Shown here one piece after another: positions 50,006 through 56,219 of a stretch of 64,000 nt of DNA (the first letter of the stretch is position 1; each line of letters starts with the position of its first letter). The notes below the pieces were generated by a model. That model ran no database searches and was not told the origin of the DNA. It saw only the letters and a program-made list of their open reading frames with translations. Made by a program: the position numbers and the translations under genes. This DNA comes from an uncultured Caulobacterales bacterium (GTDB taxonomy: Bacteria > Pseudomonadota > Alphaproteobacteria > Caulobacterales > Caulobacteraceae), in assembly GCA_903837135.1 (NCBI GenBank), contig CAILTK010000027.1:62001-126000 (forward strand), read 5' to 3'.

Positions 50006-50470
50006 TCAGCCGGCGTGGACCGGAACGGTCACCTGACGCCCGACCGCGCCCGGGGCCTTGGGGGCCTCGATCCGCAGCACGCCGTTCTTCAGCGACGCCT
50101 TGACTTTGTCGGCCTCCACGCCCTGGGGCAGGCGCAGGGACCGTGAGAAGCTGCCGTAGCGGCGTTCGACCACGCGATAGCCCTTCGCCTTCTCGTCGGT
50201 TTCGGATTTCTTCTCGCCGCTGATGGTCATCACGCCGTCCTCGACAGCGATCTTCACGTCGTCGGCGCTCAGGCCCGGAAGCTCCAGCGAGAGCTCGACC
50301 CCCTGGTCGGTCTCCGCGACATCCATGCGCGGGGTCGGGCCAAACACGTCGGGCAGGTTGAACTCGCCAAAGTCGGCGAACACCCGGTCGATCTCCCGCT
50401 GGATCGGGGCGAAGAAGGATGCGGCGGCGCGGGGCGCGGGGGCCAGGGCCTTGGTCTCAGGAAGGGGCAT
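50006..50470 (-). CDS. Hsp20/alpha-crystallin family small heat-shock protein
   Basis: A 154-residue chaperone. The alpha-crystallin domain runs from about residue 48 (P-R-M-D-V-A-E-T-D) and includes L-P-G-L-S-A-D-D-V-K-I and the late L-K-N-G-V-L-R-I-E. It holds unfolding proteins for refolding. GAGGAGA precedes the ATG at 50470. A FixK-like element lies 75 bases upstream, so it may be oxygen- rather than heat-controlled. Confidence 0.93.
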   Translation of the reverse strand: MPLPETKALAPAPRAAASFFAPIQREIDRVFADFGEFNLPDVFGPTPRMDVAETDQGVELSLELPGLSADDVKIAVEDGVMTISGEKKSETDEKAKGYRVVERRYGSFSRSLRLPQGVEADKVKASLKNGVLRIEAPKAPGAVGRQVTVPVHAG

Positions 50471-50545
50471 CGAAGATCTCCTCGTTCGGCCGAGGCGTGA
50501 AACCTCGCGGCCGATCCCAGTAAGGACCGCTCCAGCTTGGCCGCT

Positions 50546-50559
50546 TTGATCCAGCGCAA
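50546..50559. promoter_or_regulatory. Imperfect FixK-like box upstream of hsp20
   Basis: TTGATCCAGCGCAA keeps the left arm and CAA of the right arm; it lies 75 bases before the hsp20 start. Confidence 0.45.
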
Positions 50560-50604
50560 GCGTTTGCGATGACGATCCCGTGAGCCCGCCGCGGCGGGGG
50601 ACGT

Positions 50605-51309
50605 TCAATCGGCCTGCGGGCGGAAGCGTCCGCGCAGGGTGCGCCACAGGCTCTGGCGGCCATGACGGCGCGCCTTGCGTTCGGCGGCGGCCTGGTCGCG
50701 CACCCAGAACACCTGCACCACCCGGCGTTCGCCGACGAACGGCGGGTGGCCGTGCCAGGAGCTGTCGGACCGAGCGAAGGCGGTGAAGGCGCCGAACACG
50801 GGCGCGATCGCCTCGGTCCCGGCGCCGTCCTGGTCCGGCCCGGCCAGATACCGCAAAGCCCCGTCCTGGCTGGTCCAGGCGGGGTTCAGGTAGAGCAGGG
50901 CGGTGGCCACCTTGTCCTGCCCATCGGTGTGGACGCGTCCGTCGCGCGCCGCGGACCATTTGCGGATGGTGATCATCTGCGGCCGGCCGACCAGGTCCAG
51001 CCCGAGCTTCTCGCCGACGATCCGCGAGACGACCGGTGACTTCAGTTCGGCGATCAGACGCGCGAAGGCGTCGCCATAGCTCAGGGTCTCGACCTGGAAG
51101 AAGCCGGTCTTTTCGATGGCGGGAAAGGCGGCGTCGAGTTCGGCCTGGCGTTCGGGCGCAAGCAGGCCGCGCGCCAGCATGTGCCGGAACGGCCAGTCGC
51201 GCGCCTCGCCGGCGCTCAGCGCCTCGATGTCGACCAGGGGCGCGATGTAGCGGCGCGCGGCGGGCGCCCGACCCTGGAGATCCTCATTGGTCTGCTCCGC
51301 TGCCTGCAT
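50605..51309 (-). CDS. 2-oxoglutarate/Fe(II)-dependent oxygenase family protein
   Basis: A 234-residue protein with the jelly-roll iron site: H-T-D in G-R-V-H-T-D-G, the distal histidine in S-S-W-H-G-H, and the Arg in G-E-R-R-V-V-Q-V-F-W. The family uses 2-oxoglutarate and O2 to hydroxylate a substrate, unknown here. A perfect FixK palindrome lies 69 bases upstream. Induction of an O2-using enzyme at low oxygen would be notable. Confidence 0.85.
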   Translation of the reverse strand: MQAAEQTNEDLQGRAPAARRYIAPLVDIEALSAGEARDWPFRHMLARGLLAPERQAELDAAFPAIEKTGFFQVETLSYGDAFARLIAELKSPVVSRIVGEKLGLDLVGRPQMITIRKWSAARDGRVHTDGQDKVATALLYLNPAWTSQDGALRYLAGPDQDGAGTEAIAPVFGAFTAFARSDSSWHGHPPFVGERRVVQVFWVRDQAAAERKARRHGRQSLWRTLRGRFRPQAD

Positions 51310-51378
51310 CGGCGCGCTCCTCTGTGCCGCGTCGGATCTCCCGCGCGCCAGACCTTCACGGTGAGGACCGGCTTCGCC

Positions 51379-51392
51379 TTGATCTCGATCAA
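51379..51392. promoter_or_regulatory. FixK/FNR-type box upstream of the 2OG oxygenase gene
   Basis: TTGATCTCGATCAA fully matches TTGAT-N4-ATCAA and lies 69 bases before the start at 51309. Confidence 0.8.
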
Positions 51393-51461
51393 CTGGCCGG
51401 CGTCGAAGCGGGGCCTGTTCTCAGGCCGGAGTCGCCCCGGGAGCCGTGGCGGACGACGGGA

Positions 51462-51475
51462 TTGATCCATCTCAA
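51462..51475. promoter_or_regulatory. Near-consensus FixK box upstream of small membrane gene (copy 2)
   Basis: TTGATCCATCTCAA differs from TTGAT-N4-ATCAA by one base and lies 59 bases before the ATG at 51535. Confidence 0.6.
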
Positions 51476-51534
51476 CGCCAAGCGTCGCAACCGGGCCGAC
51501 GTTGCCGGGGTAATTTTGGCATAACGAGTTGGCT

Positions 51535-51786
51535 ATGTGGGTTCATCGGATCGTCGGCGGCGCCGTCGCCCTGTTCGGCTTGGCCGTGCTGGGCGGCCTG
51601 TTCTATTTTCTGTTCAACGAAACGGCGCGGGCCGAGCATTTCGTGGTCTGGATCGGCATCCCCGGCGTCCTGCTCACCGGCTCGACCTGCCTGGTCGGCA
51701 TCGCCGTCGGCGTTCTCTACGCCGGCGCCCCGCGGACGGCCGACCGCCATGCGCGCAAGCTGTTGGGCCGTAGCGGCGGGGACTGA
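51535..51786 (+). CDS. Small two-helix membrane protein of the H-R-I-V-G-G-A-V family (copy 2)
   Basis: An 83-residue protein with two membrane helices and the start M-W-V-H-R-I-V-G-G-A-V-A-L-F-G. It is paralogous to the protein at 37,963: similar length, G-V-L-L-T after the loop, and a basic C-terminus. A TTG at 51529 would add two residues. Function unknown; the near-FixK box upstream supports shared regulation with copy 1. Confidence 0.75.
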   Translation: MWVHRIVGGAVALFGLAVLGGLFYFLFNETARAEHFVVWIGIPGVLLTGSTCLVGIAVGVLYAGAPRTADRHARKLLGRSGGD

Positions 51787-51851
51787 ATACGGCGGCGCCT
51801 GACGCGGCGCGCCAACCTCCCATGGCAGGGCGGGCTTCGATCGGCGCGAGG

Positions 51852-52259
51852 TCATCGCATCGGTTCGGAGTCGTCGCTCCGCGGCTTGGGCGTCTGGCCG
51901 CCGGCGCAGGGAAACGACAACTCCATCGCCTGGCGGATGAATCCGGCCGCGGCGACCCCCGACCGCGCGGACTGGCCCTGCAGGGCGTTCAGGACCGCGG
52001 CGTGGATCGCCTGGGCCGATGTCTCCCGCGGCAGACAGATGGTCCGGCGCAGATGCAGGGCTGGTCGGCGCGCCTGCTGCACCATCAGCTGGTCGACCAC
52101 GCCGATCACATAGCCGTAGCAGAGCGAGGCGGCGGTGGGGTCCTGGTCCGGGGCGGGTGCGCACAGGGTGTGCAGGCCGCCGAGGTCCATGAAGCCCTGC
52201 ACAGGCGCGTGCGGCGCCTGGATCAGAAGCGCCGCGCTGAGGACCGGGATGATGATCAA
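51852..52259 (-). CDS. Secreted Rap1a/Tai-like protein
   Basis: A 135-residue protein with a signal peptide-like start (M-I-I-I-P-V-L-S-A-A-L-L-I-Q-A). It has a Cys pattern L-C-Y-G-Y-V-I-G-V-V-D, R-T-I-C-L-P, and F-I-R-Q-A-M-E-L-S-F-P-C, which fits the Rap1a/Tai family known from T6SS immunity proteins. No T6SS effector is nearby, so it is more likely a general periplasmic relative. It is last in a four-gene run from the BON gene at 54,359. Confidence 0.7.
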   Translation of the reverse strand: MIIIPVLSAALLIQAPHAPVQGFMDLGGLHTLCAPAPDQDPTAASLCYGYVIGVVDQLMVQQARRPALHLRRTICLPRETSAQAIHAAVLNALQGQSARSGVAAAGFIRQAMELSFPCAGGQTPKPRSDDSEPMR

Positions 52260-52293
52260 GACCTAGCCCCTCGCTGTCGGCGACCGGCCGGAC

Positions 52294-52839
52294 TCAGCCG
52301 CCGTACACCGGTCCCGACGCTTCCGGATCGCGAGCCCAGTCGGGCGTCGCCGCAGGGTGCATCTCGCACAGGTCTCCCGGCCCGACCGTCAACGGCCCGA
52401 CCGGCAAGGACTCGGCGGCGTCGGTCGGCGTCGCGGCGAAATCGACCACCGAGATCAGGCTCGGACGCGCCCGGAACAGGGCGGAGGTGGTGAAGTCCAG
52501 TGCGTCCGCGTCGAAATTCCCGCCGTGACCGTCCGATAGCCGGCGCACCAGGGACGATCGGATCGGCTCGTGCCGGACTTCGGCGGCCCAGGCGGCCATC
52601 GACAGGCCCTGGATATCGCGCGTGGAGACGAAGTCGCCGCCGATGGCGATGGAGACGCGATTGTTGCGCTGCAGGTTGGCGAACTTGCGGCTGGAGCGCG
52701 AGATCAGGAAATAGACCAGCAGCCCGTCGCTGACGTAGCTCACCATGGTGTTCTGCGGCCAGCCGTCCGGCCCCAGGGTCGCCACCGCCATTACCGCGTT
52801 CGCGCGCAGGATGGCGAGGGCCTTGTCCTGCATCGTCAC
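52294..52839 (-). CDS. Pyridoxamine 5'-phosphate oxidase-like FMN-binding split-barrel protein
   Basis: A 181-residue protein with the PNPOx-like core: A-V-A-T-L-G-P-D-G-W-P-Q-N-T-M-V-S-Y, L-V-Y-F-L-I-S-R-S-S-R-K-F-A-N-L, and N-N-R-V-S-I-A-I. The family includes FMN or F420-dependent reductases and general flavin proteins; the substrate is unknown. It begins 2 bases after the USP stop. Confidence 0.82.
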   Translation of the reverse strand: MTMQDKALAILRANAVMAVATLGPDGWPQNTMVSYVSDGLLVYFLISRSSRKFANLQRNNRVSIAIGGDFVSTRDIQGLSMAAWAAEVRHEPIRSSLVRRLSDGHGGNFDADALDFTTSALFRARPSLISVVDFAATPTDAAESLPVGPLTVGPGDLCEMHPAATPDWARDPEASGPVYGG

Positions 52840-52840
52840 G

Positions 52841-53650
52841 TCAGTGGACCATGAACAAGGGGATGGTGGTCATGGCCAGAATGTCCTGCGTCATGCCGCC
52901 CAGCACCCATTCCCGGGCGCGGGCGTGGCCGTATCCGCCGAGCACGATCATGTCGATGGAGCGTTCCTCGGCGGCGTTCAGCAGCACGTCCGCATCGGCC
53001 TCAGTGTCCTTGAACACCAGTTCGGTCTCAAGCGTCACGCCGTGCAGCGCGAGCCGCGCCTTCAGCGCCGTCAGGCCGACCCAGGCGTCATCGGCCTCCT
53101 CGGACCGGACCACCTGCACGGCGACGACCCGGCCGGCCTTCTCCAGCAGCGGCAGGGCGGCCGTCACGGCGCGCCGGGCGTCGGCGGTGTTGCGCCAGGC
53201 GATCAGGATGTTGTCGGTGCGGATCGGCTTGGCGCCCGGCAGGGCGATGACCGGGACTCCGGCCTCGAGCACCAGGGTCGACAGGCCCACGGTGGTGGCT
53301 TCCGGTCCCTTGTCCATGGTGGTCACGATCAGGTCCGCGCCCGCGGCTTCCATGTTGACGGCGTAGTTCGGAAAGTCGTGCCGCGTGCGCCAGTGCGCGT
53401 GTCCGTTCAGCGCCGCGCTGGCCGCGTGGAAGCGCGCCTCCGCCGCCTTCAGCTGGGCCTCCTGGTCGTCGGTGAGCTCCTGAACGATGTCGCCGCTGAC
53501 GATCCAGGGGTTGGCGATGAACACCGAGGCCAGGGAGGCGACTCCGGTGAGGTCCGCGCCCAGCGCCTGGGCGAACTCGACCACCCGCGGCAAGGCGCCG
53601 GCGCAGGCCGACGTGGGCTGGACAGGGACGAGAAGGCTCTTGAACGACAT
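52841..53650 (-). CDS. Universal stress protein (two tandem Usp domains)
   Basis: A 269-residue protein. The first half starts S-L-L-V-P-V-Q and has an A-L-G-A-D-L-T-G-V segment; the second half begins I-L-I-A-W-R-N-T and ends with the ATP-binding-type I-V-L-G-G-Y-G-H-A-R-A-R-E. The length fits a double-Usp protein. It is induced under starvation or low oxygen in many bacteria. Operon partners are a BON protein upstream and the PNPOx-like gene downstream. Confidence 0.9.
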   Translation of the reverse strand: MSFKSLLVPVQPTSACAGALPRVVEFAQALGADLTGVASLASVFIANPWIVSGDIVQELTDDQEAQLKAAEARFHAASAALNGHAHWRTRHDFPNYAVNMEAAGADLIVTTMDKGPEATTVGLSTLVLEAGVPVIALPGAKPIRTDNILIAWRNTADARRAVTAALPLLEKAGRVVAVQVVRSEEADDAWVGLTALKARLALHGVTLETELVFKDTEADADVLLNAAEERSIDMIVLGGYGHARAREWVLGGMTQDILAMTTIPLFMVH

Positions 53651-53705
53651 GGGGGACCTCGTGGAGAATGGAGTTGCGGGGCGGCGGCGGCCGTCCCGCA
53701 GCACT

Positions 53706-54359
53706 TCAGAAGACGCGGACGTGGACGTGGTCCTCGACCGCGTGGACGCCGGGAGCGGACCAGACGGCGTGCTCCAGCGCCTGGCGATCGGACCAGCTGT
53801 CGACGGAGCCTTCGAGCCTGACCTTGCCGTCCTTGGCGGTGACGGTGATGGCCTTGGCCTCGATCTCCGCCGATCGCTTCAGAGCCTGGCCGATGCGGCG
53901 CTCCACGTCCTGCACGTCGACGCGCGGCTTTATGGTGATGAGGTTGGTCAGGCCGAGAACGCCGCGCAGCTTGCGCACGTCGTCTTCAGCGGCGGTGCGC
54001 TCATAATTCCAGTCGACGTCGCCGCTGAGGGTGACCCAGCCCTGCTGCACCTTGACGGCGACCTTGCCGGCGGGAACCAGCACGTCGGTATCGAGAACCG
54101 TAAGCGCGCGGCGGGCGATGTCTTCGTCGCCGTGCGGCGCCGCGCCGCCGAAGTCGACCTTCAGCTCCTCGGCGATGGCGCGAACGCCCTTGACCCGTCT
54201 GGCGGCCTGTTCGGCCGCGCGCTTCTGGGCGTAGTTCGGCACATGTCCGCTCAAGGTGACGACGCCCTGGTTCACGGCCACGCCGATGTGGGCTGAGGCG
54301 ACGCTCGGGTCATAGTCGAGTTCGTCGATGATTTCCTGACGCAGAACCTTGTCGTTCAT
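53706..54359 (-). CDS. Triple BON-domain protein
   Basis: A 217-residue protein with three BON repeats, each with a V-T-L/V-R-L-x-G core: V-V-T-L-S-G-H-V, W-V-T-L-S-G-D-V, and K-V-R-L-E-G-S-V. No signal peptide, so cytoplasmic. It is the first gene of the BON-Usp-PNPOx-Rap1a run. A FixK-type box lies 77 bases upstream, inside the end of the kinase gene. Confidence 0.92.
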   Translation of the reverse strand: MNDKVLRQEIIDELDYDPSVASAHIGVAVNQGVVTLSGHVPNYAQKRAAEQAARRVKGVRAIAEELKVDFGGAAPHGDEDIARRALTVLDTDVLVPAGKVAVKVQQGWVTLSGDVDWNYERTAAEDDVRKLRGVLGLTNLITIKPRVDVQDVERRIGQALKRSAEIEAKAITVTAKDGKVRLEGSVDSWSDRQALEHAVWSAPGVHAVEDHVHVRVF

Positions 54360-54370
54360 GGTGGATCTCC

Positions 54371-55084
54371 TCAGGCGGCCAAGTGTGGGGGGGCGCCGCC
54401 ATCGGACATCGTGCGCCCGGGCGGGAGGACGCGGCCTTGATAATCGTCAACCGCAAGCGGCGCCTGCGGCCAGACGACCTCGATGCGCCAGCCTCTGGCG
54501 GTCCGGCAGCGCACGATCGATCCGCCGAGCTGTCTGACCAGGGCGTCCACGATCGCCTGTCCCCGACCGCTCCCGGTCCCGCTGACCTCGGGCGCAGGCC
54601 CGGCGCACTCGCTGGCGACGGCGACCGTATGTACGGCCCGGTTTCGCGTATAGCGGAGGTAGAGGCCGCCGCCGCCCGGACCGAACCCGTGCTTCAGCGC
54701 GTTCACCGCCAGCTCGTGCACGATCAGCAGGATCGTCCGCGCCGTCGGCGCGGTGAGCAGGCCCGGATCGGCGGCGACGAGGATCTCCACGCGTCGCGCT
54801 TCCGCGTCCGCCAGCGCGGCGATGTCGAGGCCGAGCGAAAGGAGTTCATCGGCGAACTCGACCTTGCCGTCGGCGGTCCGCAGATTGTCATGCAGGCGGC
54901 CGATCACGGCGATCCTGCCCATCATGCCTCTCAGCGCCGCCTTCGGGTCGCCGGCGTCCCAGGTCGCCTGGGCGGCCCAGCTCGCCAGCAGCTGCAGGTC
55001 GTTCTTGATCCGGTGATGGCACTCGGAAAGCGCCAAGGCCATGGCGTCCGTCGCCGCGGAATCGGGAAGGACCTGCAAGGCCAT
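54371..55084 (-). CDS. Sensorless HisKA_2-type histidine kinase
   Basis: A 237-residue kinase without an input domain. The HisKA_2/HWE-like phosphoacceptor block is E-C-H-H-R-I-K-N-D-L-Q near residue 21, followed by an HATPase domain with V-H-E-L-A-V-N-A-L-K-H-G and G-S-G-R-G-Q-A-I-V. In alphaproteobacteria such kinases feed the general stress response (PhyR-type) or act with separate sensors. No response regulator is adjacent. A near-FixK box lies 59 bases upstream. Confidence 0.88.
   Translation of the reverse strand: MALQVLPDSAATDAMALALSECHHRIKNDLQLLASWAAQATWDAGDPKAALRGMMGRIAVIGRLHDNLRTADGKVEFADELLSLGLDIAALADAEARRVEILVAADPGLLTAPTARTILLIVHELAVNALKHGFGPGGGGLYLRYTRNRAVHTVAVASECAGPAPEVSGTGSGRGQAIVDALVRQLGGSIVRCRTARGWRIEVVWPQAPLAVDDYQGRVLPPGRTMSDGGAPPHLAA
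54437..54450. promoter_or_regulatory. FixK/FNR-type box upstream of the BON-Usp operon, inside the kinase gene
   Basis: TTGATAATCGTCAA (TTGAT-N4-GTCAA) lies 77 bases before the BON start at 54359 and within the 3' end of the kinase coding region. Confidence 0.65.
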
Positions 55085-55143
55085 GATCGACGCTCCCTTA
55101 GCTGATCGTGGGGGTCAGAATTAACCTTTGCCGCCCTGCCGCC

Positions 55144-55157
55144 TTGACGTGGATCAC
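55144..55157. promoter_or_regulatory. Near-consensus FixK box upstream of the sensorless kinase
   Basis: TTGACGTGGATCAC differs by one base from TTGAC-N4-ATCAA and lies 59 bases before the kinase start at 55084. Confidence 0.55.
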
Positions 55158-55163
55158 GCGGCG

Positions 55164-55763
55164 CTATTGCAGCGAATGGAAATGCTTGGCGAAGGTGTCG
55201 CGCACCTCGGCCTGATGACGTTCGACCGCGTCCTTGCGCAGGTCGGGCGTCACGGCGCCGAAATGGACGTGATCGAGCACCCGCATCCCGCAGACCCCGG
55301 CCACATGGTCGTCGAACAGCCGGCGGATCGCGCTCATGTCGCCATTCTCCTCCACCCAGAACGACGGCGCCCCGGAGGAGGTGAAGCTCAGCATCTTGCG
55401 GCCGTCCAGCAGCTGCCGGTTGCCGCCGTGGTGCTGCGGCCCGTAGCCGAAGCCCATGCCGAACACCCGGTCGATATAGCCCTTCAGCATGGCCGGCGGC
55501 GCGTAGAACCACAGCGGATAGACGAAAACGAACACGTCGGCGTCGCCGATGATCTTGCGCTCCGCCAGCACATCCTCGCCGGTGGCGAAGCCGGCCGGCC
55601 GGGGGATCTCGCTGTCGTGCAGGCAGGGGTCGAAGCCGATCCGGTAGAGGTCGCGAAACTCCACCGCATGGCCGGCGGCGCGCGCGGCGGCGCACCAGGT
55701 GGTGGCCATGGTCGAGGCGAAGCTGCTTTCGCTCGGGTGAGCCAGGATGACGGCGTGCTTCAT
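55164..55763 (-). CDS. NAD(P)H-dependent flavodoxin-fold oxidoreductase (copy 1)
   Basis: A 199-residue flavodoxin-like protein of the MdaB/NQO type: the N-terminal I-L-A-H-P-S-E-S-S-F-A-S, F-V-F-V-Y-P-L-W-F-Y-A-P-P-A-M-L-K-G-Y-I-D-R-V-F, and T-S-S-G-A-P. It binds FMN/FAD and reduces quinones or similar. It is a paralogue of the gene at 60,980. It overlaps the phasin-like gene by 4 bases. Confidence 0.9.
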   Translation of the reverse strand: MKHAVILAHPSESSFASTMATTWCAAARAAGHAVEFRDLYRIGFDPCLHDSEIPRPAGFATGEDVLAERKIIGDADVFVFVYPLWFYAPPAMLKGYIDRVFGMGFGYGPQHHGGNRQLLDGRKMLSFTSSGAPSFWVEENGDMSAIRRLFDDHVAGVCGMRVLDHVHFGAVTPDLRKDAVERHQAEVRDTFAKHFHSLQ

Positions 55764-56080
55764 GCCCGCACGCCCGAACCTTGAGCCGTCGGACCCTGGA
55801 ACAGGCGAACGCCGGTGTCGACATAGGCCTTGGCGCGGGCGGCGAACCAGGCCTGCTGCACCGCCGCGACGTCGAACGGCGACCTGCAGGCCTTGAAGCG
55901 TTCGAGCGCGTCCTCGGCGTCGGTCGCCATCTGCTCCATGAACCGGCGGCCTTCGCCGTTCAGCCCATCGATATTGTACTGGGCCAGCGCCCGGCCCCGA
56001 TCGACCGCGTCTTCGATCGTATCGAAGAAGGACAGAGTGGGATCATAGCGGTGCTCGGACGCCGCGGATGTCTTGGCCAT
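55760..56080 (-). CDS. Phasin-like protein (second copy)
   Basis: A 106-residue helical protein whose F-K-A-C-R-S-P-F-D-V-A-A-V-Q-Q-A-W-F-A-A-R-A-K-A-Y segment closely parallels that of the phasin at 37,516. It probably coats PHA granules. It overlaps the flavodoxin-fold gene by 4 bases. A perfect FixK box lies 56 bases upstream. Confidence 0.8.
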   Translation of the reverse strand: MAKTSAASEHRYDPTLSFFDTIEDAVDRGRALAQYNIDGLNGEGRRFMEQMATDAEDALERFKACRSPFDVAAVQQAWFAARAKAYVDTGVRLFQGPTAQGSGVRA

Positions 56081-56136
56081 GATGGTGCTCCTGGCGTGGG
56101 GATGAATGCATCTGCCGCCTTCCCCCGCGCAGCGCG

Positions 56137-56150
56137 TTGATCTGCATCAA
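56137..56150. promoter_or_regulatory. FixK/FNR-type box between divergent phasin-like and acetyltransferase genes
   Basis: TTGATCTGCATCAA fully matches TTGAT-N4-ATCAA. It is 56 bases from the phasin-like start and 69 bases from the acetyltransferase start. Confidence 0.8.
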
Positions 56151-56171
56151 CCGCTCGGACAGGGGTGATTT

Positions 56172-56185
56172 TTGATCCTGATCAG
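56172..56185. promoter_or_regulatory. Second near-consensus FixK box before the acetyltransferase gene
   Basis: TTGATCCTGATCAG has one mismatch in the right arm; it lies 34 bases before the ATG at 56220. Confidence 0.6.
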
Positions 56186-56219
56186 GGCGCGCCCCGCGTC
56201 AGCCGCGCAAACTTGCCCC

